In this document: one piece after another, positions 8,644 to 17,970 of the stretch
Layout: each line of letters begins with the position of its first letter
Position numbering within the stretch: the stretch's first letter is position 1
Assembly (NCBI GenBank): GCA_945957365.1
Contig: CAMFKI010000008.1
Coordinates: 82,699 to 146,698 of the forward strand
Direction: 5' to 3'
Length of the DNA stretch: 64,000 nucleotides
Source of the DNA: an uncultured Alphaproteobacteria bacterium
GTDB taxonomy: Bacteria; Pseudomonadota; Alphaproteobacteria; Rhizobiales; Aestuariivirgaceae
Program-made: the position numbers and the translations under genes
Notes under the pieces: generated by a model
What the model saw: the letters and a program-made list of their open reading frames with translations, nothing else
Database searches by the model: none
Told to the model about the DNA's origin: nothing

Positions 8644-10494
8644 TCAGGCTACAACCTGCCGCTTCATCAGCCGGGATATTGCCTCGTCCAGCGCGTCCCG
8701 GTCGAAGGGCTTCGACAGATATCCGTCCATGCCGGCATCGAGGCAGGCGGCGATGTCGTCACGCTGTACATTCGCCGTCAGCGCCAGGATGGGGAGGCGC
8801 TGCAGGGAACGGTCAGCCTCCCTGCGGCGGATGCAACGTGTCGTTTCCAGGCCGTCGAGGACAGGCATCTCCACGTCCATGATGACGAAATCCGGGCGCT
8901 CGCCATCGGCCAGGAATTTAAGGACCTCTTCTCCATTGACTGCGGAGGTGACAGTGTATCCTTCGCGCCGCAACAGTGTGCTCGCAAGCAGCGTGTTCAC
9001 CGGATTGTCCTCCGCCAGCAGCACGTGCAGTTGCCGCTTGGGCGCAAGTGGAATGACATTGCGCGCCGGAGGCTGGATGGCAGCGGCAGGTACCGGCTCA
9101 TCCCGTAGCGTCACCAGCCGCAGCAACGAGTGGCGTCGGAATGGCTTCAGCAGATAGCCGGTGAAACTTTTCGACAGGAGGTCCGCGAACTGCCGGCGTT
9201 CCTCGCTGCGCATCATGAGGAAAATCCGATGCTGTGCAGTCTTGCCGATCTGGGGCCAGGCATCGCGCAGGATTTCGGCAAACTCGCTGTCGCACAGAAT
9301 GGCGGTGCATGTCGCCGCTGTCTTGTCGCCAAGCATTTGCAGCAGCTCATGCGGGTAGTGCAGCATCTGCACGGCGGCGCCACTGTCCTCGAGCGTCTGG
9401 CGAATGTGGTTGGCGGTGATCGACGGTGATGCAGCCAGCACGAAGCTTCGCCGCCGCAGCAGTTCGTGCCCGCCCGACAAGTGGATGTCGCCAAGCGGCA
9501 GTACGACGTCGAAGGACGAGCCTTCGCCAGGGGCGGAGCGAACGGAGATCGTTCCCTTCATCGCTTCGACGAGGCGGCGTGAAATCGTCAACCCGAGTCC
9601 GGTGCCGCCAAACAGCTTGCGCGTCGTCTCGTTGCCTTGCGTGAACTCTTCGAAGATGCGCTGCTGTTCGTCCAGCGACATGCCGATGCCGGAATCGCTC
9701 ACTGTCAGCAGCAGGAGGCCATCGTCGCGAAGCCTGGCGCTGATGCCGACGCCGCCCGACGGCGTGAACTTGATGGCATTGCCGCACAGGTTCAGCAGCA
9801 CCTGGCGCAGCCGCCGTTCGTCACCCCGAACCTGCGAGGGGATGGCCATGGAAATGAAACTCGAAATCTCGATGCCCTTGGCATGGGCGCGCGGTGCAAG
9901 CAATTCGGTCACCGACTCGATCAGTGCGGCGAGGTCGAAGGCTTCGTCGGCGACGTCCACACCCTGGCGTTCTGCCAGCGAGGCATCGAGCAACTCGTCG
10001 ACGATCGAAAGCAGGGCGCGGCCGGAGGATTCTGCCGTGCGGGCGTAATTGCGCTGCTCGAGCGTGAGCGGCGTCTCCATGAGAAGCCCGATCATTCCGA
10101 GAATGCCGTTCATCGGCGTGCGGATCTCATGACTGGTGATGGCCAGGAAGCGGGACTTCGCGACATTGGATGCCTGGGCCTGCAGATTGGCTTCGTGAAG
10201 CGCTTCGGCCGCCCGGGCGAGTTCCTTCAACCGGCGCACCGTGCCGTTGCGCCAGAAAAACTGCCCGAGCATCAGCGCAACGGACAGAAACATGCCGGTA
10301 CAGGCCATCGGCACGATCACGTCAGGCACTGTGGCCGGACCGTATGCTGCGAAGGCAATTCCTGCGAACAACAGCGTGAGCACCAGCGACACGATCAAGC
10401 CGCCCCGGTTGTGGTCCGGCGCTTCGCCCGGCGCCCGGACGGCGGCAGGTGTGGTGGAAACGTCGTGATGTTTCATGCGCATGGGCGCGACCAT
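8644..10494 (-). CDS. Membrane hybrid sensor histidine kinase / response regulator
   Basis: A 616-aa orphan hybrid kinase. Order seen: cytoplasmic N-terminus; two membrane segments at about residues 33-52 and 58-78 with almost no periplasmic loop; a short linker coiled coil; HisKA with the phosphoacceptor in SHEIRTPMNG; HATPase with N, G1 and G2 boxes (NLCGNAIKF, DSGIGMS, GGTGLGLTISRR); a degenerate receiver-like domain; and a C-terminal receiver (LLAEDNPVN, phosphoacceptor Asp in VIMDVEMPVLDG, Lys in YLSKPF). With no sizeable sensor domain it probably reads the membrane or intracellular state, or takes input through the degenerate receiver. I chose ATG 10494, which is preceded by AAAGAAG; ATG 10482 or 10476 is possible. 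An in-frame TTG upstream would run into comM and was rejected. No partner regulator is adjacent. Confidence 0.88.
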   Translation of the reverse strand: MVAPMRMKHHDVSTTPAAVRAPGEAPDHNRGGLIVSLVLTLLFAGIAFAAYGPATVPDVIVPMACTGMFLSVALMLGQFFWRNGTVRRLKELARAAEALHEANLQAQASNVAKSRFLAITSHEIRTPMNGILGMIGLLMETPLTLEQRNYARTAESSGRALLSIVDELLDASLAERQGVDVADEAFDLAALIESVTELLAPRAHAKGIEISSFISMAIPSQVRGDERRLRQVLLNLCGNAIKFTPSGGVGISARLRDDGLLLLTVSDSGIGMSLDEQQRIFEEFTQGNETTRKLFGGTGLGLTISRRLVEAMKGTISVRSAPGEGSSFDVVLPLGDIHLSGGHELLRRRSFVLAASPSITANHIRQTLEDSGAAVQMLHYPHELLQMLGDKTAATCTAILCDSEFAEILRDAWPQIGKTAQHRIFLMMRSEERRQFADLLSKSFTGYLLKPFRRHSLLRLVTLRDEPVPAAAIQPPARNVIPLAPKRQLHVLLAEDNPVNTLLASTLLRREGYTVTSAVNGEEVLKFLADGERPDFVIMDVEMPVLDGLETTRCIRRREADRSLQRLPILALTANVQRDDIAACLDAGMDGYLSKPFDRDALDEAISRLMKRQVVA

Positions 10495-10585
10495 GCCACG
10501 CGCTTCTTTCCAATGCCTTACGCCGCGGAAAAATGGTGAATGAGGAATTAACGCGTTGGGCTTGTGCAGGCCGTCAGCCTTTGCC

Positions 10586-12118
10586 TCACGCAGCGACAAT
10601 GAAGGACGACAATTTCTGGCGGTAGCTCAGTGCCTCGGCGACGTGAATGCGGGCAATCTGTTCACGACGGTCGAGGTCGGCAAGGGTACGAGCAACTCTC
10701 AGGACGCGGTGGTACCCTCGCGCCGAGAGCTTCATCGCATCCGCGGCATCCCGCAGCAGCGTGAGCCCCGAAGCGTCAGGGGTGGCGATTTCCTCCAGCA
10801 GCGCCCCATCCGCCTCGGCATTGGTGCGGAGCTCCGGCCGCCCCAGCCTGGCGAAACGTTGTTCCTGCATTTGTCGGGCAGCGTAAACCCGCGCAGCCAC
10901 ATCGTGGCTCGACTCTTTCGGCGCAGGCAGGCTGAGGTCCGAGGCCTTGACGGCGGAAAGCTCGATCTGAATGTCCATGCGGTCGAGCAGCGGACCGGAA
11001 ATGCGAGCCTGATAATCCGCGGCACAGCGCGGCCCGCTGCGGCAGATATGGCCGGGTTGGCCCGCATAGCCGCACCTGCAAGGGTTCATCGCCGCGACCA
11101 GTTGAAAGCGGGCGGGATAGGTGACGTGGTAGTTCACGCGGGCCACCACGGTCTCGCCTGTCTCCATGGGTTGCCGGAGCGATTCGAGCACGCGCGGCTG
11201 AAACTCCGGCAATTCGTCGAGGAACAATACGCCGTGATGAGCGAGCGCCATCTCGCCCGGCTTGGCACGCAGTCCGCCGCCGACGAGTGCTGGCATGGAG
11301 GCTGAATGGTGCGGCGCCCGAAACGGACGCCGGCGGGAGAGCTGGCCATTGGACAATTCTCCTGCCAGTGACGCCACCATGCTGATATCCAGCATTTCGC
11401 GTGAGTCGAGGGGTGGCAGGATCGATGGCAGGCGCTGCGCCAGCATGGATTTTCCGGCGCCCGGCGGTCCCACCATCAGGAAGTGATGGCCACCTGCTGC
11501 GGCAACTTCGAGCGCCCGCTTGCCAGTCTCCTGCCCCTTGATGTCCCTGAGGTCGGGCAGTTGTTCGGTTTCGGCCGCAACGGCGGGCTTGGGTCGGGTG
11601 AGAACCTGTGTTCCGCGCACGTGGTTGATCAGCTGAATGAGGTTCTCGGGTGCAAGAACATCGGCATCTTCTGCCGCCCATGCTGCTTCCGGTCCTGAAG
11701 CCTTGGGACAGATCAACCCCATGTCGCGGGCATTGGCCGCAACTGCCGCCGGCAACACCCCGGATACGGCCTTCAACGCCCCATCGAGCGCCAATTCACC
11801 CATCACCACATAGTGCGTCAGGAAATCCTGGGGGATGATTGCGAGGGCTGCCAGAACCGCCAGCGTGATCGGCAGGTCGAAATGGCTCCCCTCCTTGGGC
11901 AAGTCGGCCGGCGAGAGATTGACGACCAGACGCTTTCCGGGAAGTGCCAGGCCGATGGCGTAAAGTGCTGCCCTCACCCTTTCGCGGCTTTCGGCCACGG
12001 CCTTGTCGCCCAGTCCCACGACGCTGAATGCCACCATGCCTGACAGGAACTGCGCCTGGACATCGACCGGGACGGCCTCGATGCCCTGAAATGCCACTGT
12101 TGCCGCGCGAGACGTCAT
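10586..12118 (-). CDS. comM: ComM/YifB-family Mg-chelatase-like AAA+ ATPase
   Basis: ComM is a hexameric AAA+ helicase that drives branch migration when transformed DNA is integrated; many non-competent bacteria also carry it. The 510-aa product has the N-terminal lon-substrate-like domain (FQGIEAVPVDVQAQ, SPADLPKEGSHFDLPI), Walker A GPPGAGKSML, Walker B VLFLDELPEF, the MNPCRCGY zinc-like motif, and the C-terminal SARGYHRVLRVARTLADL region. The start at 12118 is fixed by a strong GGAGG six bases upstream; an in-frame GTG/TTG extension to 12166 lacks such a site. Confidence 0.93.
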   Translation of the reverse strand: MTSRAATVAFQGIEAVPVDVQAQFLSGMVAFSVVGLGDKAVAESRERVRAALYAIGLALPGKRLVVNLSPADLPKEGSHFDLPITLAVLAALAIIPQDFLTHYVVMGELALDGALKAVSGVLPAAVAANARDMGLICPKASGPEAAWAAEDADVLAPENLIQLINHVRGTQVLTRPKPAVAAETEQLPDLRDIKGQETGKRALEVAAAGGHHFLMVGPPGAGKSMLAQRLPSILPPLDSREMLDISMVASLAGELSNGQLSRRRPFRAPHHSASMPALVGGGLRAKPGEMALAHHGVLFLDELPEFQPRVLESLRQPMETGETVVARVNYHVTYPARFQLVAAMNPCRCGYAGQPGHICRSGPRCAADYQARISGPLLDRMDIQIELSAVKASDLSLPAPKESSHDVAARVYAARQMQEQRFARLGRPELRTNAEADGALLEEIATPDASGLTLLRDAADAMKLSARGYHRVLRVARTLADLDRREQIARIHVAEALSYRQKLSSFIVAA

Positions 12119-12177
12119 CGCATTCCTCCAGAATCTGACGTTACAGGAGGTTGTAAAACCCGTCAAAAACTTTGCGT

Positions 12178-13206
12178 TTACCCGGACGTGCTGTCGCCAG
12201 CCGCTTCGGCATTGGGCGTGCTGACATTGCGGGCGTTGATCCGCACCCGCTTCACCCGGCGTGGGTCGGAATCGAGGATTTCGAACTCGAGTCCGCTTTC
12301 GTGCCGGATGATTTCGCCCCGCGCTGGAACGCGTCCTGCGATCTTGAAGATCAGCCCGGCCAGCGTATCGGCCTCCTCTTCCTCATCCTCGGGCAGGAGG
12401 TCGATGGCAAGGAGCCCTTCGAGCTTGGCCAGGTCGACGCGGCCATCTGCGAGATGGACACCGTCCTCCACCGGCTTGATCTCGAGATCTTCGTCCGTGT
12501 CATGTTCGTCGGCGATGTCGCCGACGATGACTTCGACCAGGTCCTCGATGGAAACCAGCCCCTCCGTACCGCCATACTCGTCGATGACGATGGCAAGGTG
12601 AGTGCGGCTGGCCTGCATCCGCACCAGAAGGTCGGTCGCCGGCATCGATGGTGGCACGAACAGGACCTCGCGATTGAGTCCGGCCTGCTTCACTGTTGTC
12701 GCCAGCGCGGTGGCGGCAATGCTGAGGCCGGGCGAAGGGGCCTTCTCAGCCTTATCGGTTTTCTCCGGTTTCTCGGCCTTCAGCGAGCGCCGCTTCCGGA
12801 CGCCGCGGGCCGCCATCCAGCGCAGGAAGTCCTTCACGTGGATCATTCCCGTTATGCCGTCGAGCGTCTCGCGATAGATGGGCATGCGCGAATGATTGGC
12901 GTCGATGAACTTGGCGAGCAAATCCTGCATGGTGTCCGCCTCGTCGACGGCGACGATGTCGACGCGCGGCACCATCACGTCATCGACGCGCAGGCTCGAA
13001 AATTCGATGATGTTCAGCATCATCGACTTTGCTTCCTGGCCCACCGTTTCCCCGGGGTTCAGGGCTTCGTGGCTCTCGATCGCTCCTTCCAGACTTTCGC
13101 GCAGACCCACGTCCCGGCCACGGCCGAAGCGGCTGCGCAGGCGCTGCCAGATGCTCTCGCGGGGGGCGTCGGGAGCCTTGCTGCCGGAATTTTCTGTATC
13201 ACTCAT
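12178..13206 (-). CDS. ybeX: Hemolysin-family CBS-domain protein (TlyC/CorC/YbeX)
   Basis: Cytosolic CorC/YbeX-type protein of 342 aa with paired CBS domains (about residues 75-210, with VMVPRVDIVAVDE and GMIHVKDFLRW) and a C-terminal CorC/HlyC transporter-associated domain (about 250-330). The family is linked to Mg2+/Co2+ efflux and, by its position in the ybeZ-ybeY-ybeX block, to ribosome metabolism. It lacks the DUF21 membrane domain of longer relatives. A charged Lys/Glu-rich insertion (EKPEKTDKAEK) sits between the CBS repeats. The start overlaps the ybeY end by 8 bp. The lnt gene that often follows is not here; comM follows instead. Confidence 0.92.
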   Translation of the reverse strand: MSDTENSGSKAPDAPRESIWQRLRSRFGRGRDVGLRESLEGAIESHEALNPGETVGQEAKSMMLNIIEFSSLRVDDVMVPRVDIVAVDEADTMQDLLAKFIDANHSRMPIYRETLDGITGMIHVKDFLRWMAARGVRKRRSLKAEKPEKTDKAEKAPSPGLSIAATALATTVKQAGLNREVLFVPPSMPATDLLVRMQASRTHLAIVIDEYGGTEGLVSIEDLVEVIVGDIADEHDTDEDLEIKPVEDGVHLADGRVDLAKLEGLLAIDLLPEDEEEEADTLAGLIFKIAGRVPARGEIIRHESGLEFEILDSDPRRVKRVRINARNVSTPNAEAAGDSTSG

Positions 13207-13666
13207 AGGGATCAGTGATGCCCAGGCCTTTCAGGATGCTCGTCTCGAGCGCTTCCATCATCTCGGCGTCCTCGTCGGTTTCGTGATCATAGCCGAGGAG
13301 ATGCAAGGTACCGTGGACCATAAGGTGGGCCACGTGATCACGCAATGTCTTGCCCTGTTCGCCTGCTTCGCCGGCGACCACGCCGTAGGCGAGCACAATG
13401 TCGCCCAGCGGGCGGGCTTCGCCGGTGGGTAACGGAGTATCCGGCGCGGTGGGGAACGACAGGACGTTGGTCGGTCGGTTCTTGCCGCGCCATTCGGCGT
13501 TGATCTCCGCCATCGATGCGTCGTCGGTGAACAGGACGGCGACCTCACAACTGTCGCCCGGAAAACCGGCAGCGGCCAAGGCAGCTTCAATGGAAGTCAG
13601 GGCGAGATCGTCTAGTCCGGCGAGGCCATGCCACGCCTCGTCCTCGACATCGATGGACAGGATCAT
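13199..13666 (-). CDS. ybeY: Endoribonuclease YbeY (16S rRNA maturation)
   Basis: YbeY is a zinc-dependent endoribonuclease needed for 16S rRNA 3'-end maturation and ribosome quality control. The 155-aa product has the diagnostic metal motif HLMVHGTLHLLGYDHE (H-G-x-L-H-L-x-G-Y-D-H) near residues 115-130 and the conserved NxxWRGKNRPTNVLSFP segment. ATG 13666 overlaps the phoH stop by four bases, and the gene's own end overlaps ybeX by 8 bp, so the three genes are translationally coupled. Confidence 0.96.
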   Translation of the reverse strand: MILSIDVEDEAWHGLAGLDDLALTSIEAALAAAGFPGDSCEVAVLFTDDASMAEINAEWRGKNRPTNVLSFPTAPDTPLPTGEARPLGDIVLAYGVVAGEAGEQGKTLRDHVAHLMVHGTLHLLGYDHETDEDAEMMEALETSILKGLGITDPYE

Positions 13667-14670
13667 TTCTTCGGCTTCGGCGCCTTCTTGTCGTAAGCGG
13701 CAACGATGCGCCCGACCAAAGCATGCCGCACGATATCGGAATTGCTGAAGCCGACCGATGCGACGCCCGATACGCCGTGCAGCACCGCCACCGCATCGGC
13801 AAGACCAGACGTGACACCCGCTGGCAGGTCCACCTGGGTGGGATCGCCCGTCACCACCATGCGGCTGCCTTCGCCGAGGCGGGTGAGGAACATCTTCATC
13901 TGCTGCGGCGTGGTATTTTGCGCCTCGTCCAAAATCACGAAGGCGGAAGACAGGGTCCGGCCGCGCATGAAGGCAAGCGGCGCAATCTCGATCTGGTTCT
14001 CGGCAATGCCTTTGGCCACGAGACTGGCCGGCATCATGTCATAGAGGGCGTCGTAAAGCGGGCGGAGATAGGGATCGACCTTCTCCTTCATGTCGCCGGG
14101 CAGAAAGCCCAACCGCTCGCCGGCTTCGACCGCAGGGCGGGACAAAACGATCCGGTCGACTTCGCCGTTCATCAGCGCCTCGGCGGCGCAGGCGACGGCA
14201 AGGTAGGTCTTGCCGGTACCCGCAGGTCCTATGCCGAAAACGAGTTCATGCTTGCGGATCGCCTCGATGTAGGTTCCCTGTGTGGGGGTGCGCGGCATCA
14301 CCAGCTTGCGCCGGGTGCGGATCGCGCCGCCCGGCACATTGGTTTCCTGCGCCTCGCGCATGCGGATCGCTCCTTCGACTTCGCCCTTGGTGATGTCGAG
14401 ACCCCGTCTTGCCCGGTTGTAAAGCGCCATCAACACGTCGCGGGCAGCACTGCGCCCCGAATCACTCCCCCGCACGGCCAGCCTGTTGCCGCGGGGTGTG
14501 ATGTCGACGCCGAGCCGGTGTTCGAGTACGGCGAGATTCTCGTCATGCTCGCCGCAGAGCAATGATAACAACCGGTTATCGTCGAAAGAGAGGGTGAGGA
14601 TGTCCGATGATTCGTGCCGGGAGCCGGTGGCGGGGCTGCCGATCTGGGCCGCAGTGACGGGCGGATTCAA
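13663..14670 (-). CDS. ybeZ: PhoH-family ATPase (YbeZ)
   Basis: PhoH/YbeZ is a P-loop ATPase that partners YbeY in rRNA metabolism. The 335-aa product has Walker A FGIGPAGTGKTYLAV (about residues 147-160), Walker B FVILDEAQNTTP, and the ATP-binding VTGDPTQVDLP segment. The N-terminal region (ILTLSFDDNRLLS) matches the rhizobial form. The start is TTG 14670, supported by ACGGAGAA about ten bases upstream; there is no in-frame ATG before the conserved region. The miaB end lies 18 bp upstream. Confidence 0.95.
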   Translation of the reverse strand: MNPPVTAAQIGSPATGSRHESSDILTLSFDDNRLLSLLCGEHDENLAVLEHRLGVDITPRGNRLAVRGSDSGRSAARDVLMALYNRARRGLDITKGEVEGAIRMREAQETNVPGGAIRTRRKLVMPRTPTQGTYIEAIRKHELVFGIGPAGTGKTYLAVACAAEALMNGEVDRIVLSRPAVEAGERLGFLPGDMKEKVDPYLRPLYDALYDMMPASLVAKGIAENQIEIAPLAFMRGRTLSSAFVILDEAQNTTPQQMKMFLTRLGEGSRMVVTGDPTQVDLPAGVTSGLADAVAVLHGVSGVASVGFSNSDIVRHALVGRIVAAYDKKAPKPKK

Positions 14671-14688
14671 GGAATCGATTCTCCGTGT

Positions 14689-16041
14689 TTAGACTGCATT
14701 GGCATAATGACCCGAAAGACTGTTGGTTCCAACCCCCGATATGTGGGTATCCACGATCGTTCCGATAAGGGTGGGGCTGGCTTGAAGATGGACGGATTGA
14801 AGATAGGGTGACCGGCCGACCAGCTGGCCCGGATCGCGCCCCGGCTTCTCCAGCAGGACCGGGACCGTTCGCCCCACCATCGCCGCGTTGAAGGCTGTTT
14901 GCTGGGCGTGAACCAGCGCCTGGAGATCTTGCAGTCTGGCCGACTTCTCGGACTCCGAAATCTGCTTGTCGCTCTCGGCAGCAGGCGTTCCTGGCCGGGG
15001 TGAATATTTGAAGGAATAGGCGCTGGCATAGCCGACATTCTTGATCAGCTTGAGTGTCGACTCGAAATCACTAACCGTTTCGCCAGGAAAGCCGACTATG
15101 AAGTCGCCGGACAAGGCGATATCCGGCCGCGCAACGCGCATTCGGTCGATGATACGGAGATAGCTTTCGGCGGTGTGTCCGCGGTTCATCGCCTTGAGTA
15201 TCGAGTCGCTGCCAGACTGGACCGGCAGATGCAGATACGGCATCAATTTGCGATTTTCGGCATGGGCAGCGATCAGGTCTTCCGTCATGTCGCGAGGGTG
15301 ACTCGTGGTGTATCGCAGCCTTTCGATACCCTCGATGCGTGACAGTTCGGCGACAAGCCCGGCAAGACCCATGCTGCGGCCTCGAGCGTCCAGCCCGTGA
15401 TAGGCATTGACGTTCTGGCCAAGCAGCGTCAGCTCCCTCACACCCTGCGCCGCCATGCGCCGGGCTTCCGCCAGAACCTGCTCTACCGGCCGGGAGAATT
15501 CCGATCCCCGGGTATAGGGAACCACGCAGAAACTGCAGAACTTGTCGCAACCTTCCTGAACCGTGAGGAAAGCTGCAACACCCTTGCGCGGGAGAGCCTC
15601 CTCACCCAGCCCGTGGAACTTGTCTTCCGCCGGAAACTCGGTCTCGACCACCGCCTTCCGGTCCTCCCGCCGCCGCGCCAGAAGCTGCGGCAGGCGATGG
15701 TATGTCTGCGGTCCGAACACCAGGTCGACGGCAGGGGCGCGCCGCACGATCTCCTCGCCCTCGGCCTGGGCGACGCAGCCGGCCACCGCGATCAGCATCT
15801 CTGCGCCCTGCTCGGCCCGATCCCGTTTCATGCGGCGGATCTTGCCGAGTTCGGAATAGACCTTCTCCGCCGCCTTCTCCCGGATGTGACAGGTGTTGAG
15901 GATGACGAGGTCCGCCTCCTCCGGCGTGCCCGTCTCGGCGTAGCCCAGCGGCGCGAGCACGTCGCGCATGCGCTCACTGTCGTAGACGTTCATCTGGCAG
16001 CCGTAGGTCTTCACGAAGACCTTCTTGGGGGCATTGTCCAT
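14689..16041 (-). CDS. miaB: tRNA-2-methylthio-N6-dimethylallyladenosine synthase MiaB
   Basis: MiaB is a radical-SAM methylthiotransferase that converts i6A37 to ms2i6A37 in tRNAs reading UNN codons. The 450-aa product shows the N-terminal UPF0004 domain with its cluster cysteines ([31 protein letters not shown]), the radical-SAM motif [15 protein letters not shown] (CxxxCxxC), and a C-terminal TRAM domain. ATG 16041 is preceded by AGAGG. The gene sits 12 bp after the plsC stop in the same operon direction. I see no fur/mur gene between it and the tsaB/rimI gene, where some rhizobia have one. Confidence 0.97.
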   Translation of the reverse strand: MDNAPKKVFVKTYGCQMNVYDSERMRDVLAPLGYAETGTPEEADLVILNTCHIREKAAEKVYSELGKIRRMKRDRAEQGAEMLIAVAGCVAQAEGEEIVRRAPAVDLVFGPQTYHRLPQLLARRREDRKAVVETEFPAEDKFHGLGEEALPRKGVAAFLTVQEGCDKFCSFCVVPYTRGSEFSRPVEQVLAEARRMAAQGVRELTLLGQNVNAYHGLDARGRSMGLAGLVAELSRIEGIERLRYTTSHPRDMTEDLIAAHAENRKLMPYLHLPVQSGSDSILKAMNRGHTAESYLRIIDRMRVARPDIALSGDFIVGFPGETVSDFESTLKLIKNVGYASAYSFKYSPRPGTPAAESDKQISESEKSARLQDLQALVHAQQTAFNAAMVGRTVPVLLEKPGRDPGQLVGRSPYLQSVHLQASPTLIGTIVDTHISGVGTNSLSGHYANAV

Positions 16042-16053
16042 GGGTTGAGGCCT

Positions 16054-16830
16054 CTAGCCGATTTTGCCGGGGTCGTGAAGCGCCGCCACCAGCCCCCGCC
16101 GCACCTGTTCTTCCGCCTGCCTTGCCATCTCCTTGCGGCTCGAACCCTCCGTGACCTGCAGGGGGGGATGGCAGACCACCATCACTTCGATGGGTCCTGT
16201 TCGCAGGGCGCCCAGAAGATGCGGCAGCAGATCCATGTCTCCATACCAGGCATAGGAGGGGAGCAGACGGCGGTTCATCGGCAAGTTCCGGTGGCTGCGA
16301 TAGGCGATGGTCAGGGGCTGTACTCGCATGCCGGGGAGCTCCGCCGCGCCGAAGAACGAACTCTTGAACGGCAACACGCTGCGGCCATCGCCGGACGTGC
16401 CCTCGGCGAACAGGACGAGGGTATCGCCCGCCCTCAGCCGACCCCGCATTTCGTCGCGCCCGCCGCCCGCCGCGTGGCGGCGCTGGCGATCGACGAAAAT
16501 CGTGCGCTGGAGTCGCGCCAGGCTGCCGAACAGGGGCCAGCCGGCCACCTCCTTCTTTGCCACGAAAGACAGTGGCGCAAGCGAGCTCAGCACCACGATG
16601 TCGAGCCAGCTGACATGATTGCTGGCAACGAGCAGCGGCCCGTGACACGGAACCTCGCCGAACACCTGGACCCGCACGTCAAGAATGCGGCAGATCAGCC
16701 GGTGGTAATGCATCGGAAAGACCCGCGCCATGCGCGGCCAGAACCACACGAACAGCTGCTGCACCGGCATCATTGGCAGGGTGAGCGCAGCAAAAATGCT
16801 AAGTGCCACCCACGGCCGCAGGCTGCTCAC
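16054..16830 (-). CDS. plsC: 1-acyl-sn-glycerol-3-phosphate acyltransferase (PlsC family)
   Basis: Acylates lysophosphatidic acid or a related lysolipid at the inner membrane. The 258-aa product has an N-terminal membrane segment (about residues 8-30), the catalytic NHVSWLD block (H-x4-D) and the substrate-binding FAEGTSGDGRSVLPF block (EGT). The GTG start at 16830 shares GTGA with the stop of the tsaB-rimI gene. PlsC proper cannot be separated by eye from ornithine-lipid OlsA, which belongs to the same family; with an OlsB-like gene 8 kb away, OlsA is a real alternative. Confidence 0.88.
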   Translation of the reverse strand: MSSLRPWVALSIFAALTLPMMPVQQLFVWFWPRMARVFPMHYHRLICRILDVRVQVFGEVPCHGPLLVASNHVSWLDIVVLSSLAPLSFVAKKEVAGWPLFGSLARLQRTIFVDRQRRHAAGGGRDEMRGRLRAGDTLVLFAEGTSGDGRSVLPFKSSFFGAAELPGMRVQPLTIAYRSHRNLPMNRRLLPSYAWYGDMDLLPHLLGALRTGPIEVMVVCHPPLQVTEGSSRKEMARQAEEQVRRGLVAALHDPGKIG

Positions 16831-17936
16831 CGCTGCAGCTCGCAGCGCATGACGATGGCATCCTCGGCGCCCGCGGCGCGTTTGTAATAGCCCTTGCGCC
16901 GTCCCGCCTCGGTGAATCCGCAGGCCAGATAGAGTTGCTGCGCGGCGATGTTCGTCGCGGCGACTTCGAGAAACAGGCTGCGAATGCCCTGACTTGCCAG
17001 AACTGTCATCTGCCGGGTGAGCATCTGCCTCGCCACGCCGCGCCGCTGTTGCGAGGGACGCGAGCCAATGGTGATGATCTCGGCCTCGTCCGCGGCTGCG
17101 CGCGTTACCAGAAAGCCGTATGGCTCGCCGTGCGCGCTCGCGATGAGAGCATCCGTGCCAGGGGCCTTCAGAATTCCGTCGAAGGCTTCTGCCGTCCAGA
17201 ACTCGCTGAAGACTTCACGATGCAATTCGGAGAGAAGCTGTGCAGCCGCGGGGCCAACAGTCTCGATTGTCAGTGTACCGATTTTCCGCAGGGTCGCAGT
17301 CTGTGGCTTCGCATCGGGTGCGCGAAGATAGACGGCCGAGGGCATCGGCCCCGCCGTCACGTCCGCAGCCAGCGCGGCAAAGCGCGCCGCGACCGGCACG
17401 TCCCCAGCCTCCGACAGGAGCAGGTCATCGCGCCCGCTCGCCACGATCACTGCGTGTGCAGCAGTACCGAGCACCAGACAGCCGACGGGCAGTTCCGCCG
17501 CTGCCCGTCCAAGCGCGCTGATCTGCGGTGCCGATTTCGGGTTGCGGTCCGGGTCGAAGGTTTCCGCATAGACCTCGTCGTTCCTTGCATCGGCAACGAC
17601 GAGAAGGGGGACTCGCCGGGTTTCATTTGCTGCGATCGCAGACAATGTCCCGAGGCCGATCACCGGAATGTTGCGCGCAAGTCCCAGTCCGCGCGCAAAG
17701 GCCAGACCGATCCGCACGCCGGTGAAGGTGCCGGGGCCGGTCGTGACAGCGACGCGGTCGATCTGCGCGAATGTGAGACCCGCTTCGCTCATGACCCTTG
17801 CCACCATGGGTGGCAGGGCCTCGGCGTGGCCGCGTTCCATCGTCACGAAATCGGCCGCCAGCGGCAGGCCGGTCTGCGTGTCGACGACGGCGGCTGAGCA
17901 GGCCGCCATCGCGGTGTCGAGGCTGAGGATCTTCAT
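16827..17936 (-). CDS. TsaB-RimI fusion: tRNA t6A complex subunit plus ribosomal-protein alanine acetyltransferase
   Basis: One continuous 369-aa frame encodes two proteins that are usually separate. Residues 1 to about 225 are TsaB (MKILSLDTAMAACSAAVVD, ERGHAEALPPMV, TTGPGTFTGVRIGLAFARG), the partner of TsaD in making t6A37 on ANN-decoding tRNAs. Residues about 230-369 are a RimI-type GNAT (EIITIGSRPSQQRRGVARQM, carrying the Q/R-x-x-G-x-G/A acetyl-CoA loop, then FLEVAATNIAAQQLYLACGF). There is no stop, and no frame change is needed at the junction. I chose ATG 17936 because it begins the conserved MKILSLDT; an in-frame ATG at 17966 adds ten unlikely residues. No good ribosome site precedes either. 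Its stop overlaps plsC. Confidence 0.9.
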   Translation of the reverse strand: MKILSLDTAMAACSAAVVDTQTGLPLAADFVTMERGHAEALPPMVARVMSEAGLTFAQIDRVAVTTGPGTFTGVRIGLAFARGLGLARNIPVIGLGTLSAIAANETRRVPLLVVADARNDEVYAETFDPDRNPKSAPQISALGRAAAELPVGCLVLGTAAHAVIVASGRDDLLLSEAGDVPVAARFAALAADVTAGPMPSAVYLRAPDAKPQTATLRKIGTLTIETVGPAAAQLLSELHREVFSEFWTAEAFDGILKAPGTDALIASAHGEPYGFLVTRAAADEAEIITIGSRPSQQRRGVARQMLTRQMTVLASQGIRSLFLEVAATNIAAQQLYLACGFTEAGRRKGYYKRAAGAEDAIVMRCELQR

Positions 17937-17970
17937 GGGGCGGCGTGATAGGCCGCACCGGGCCATCGCG

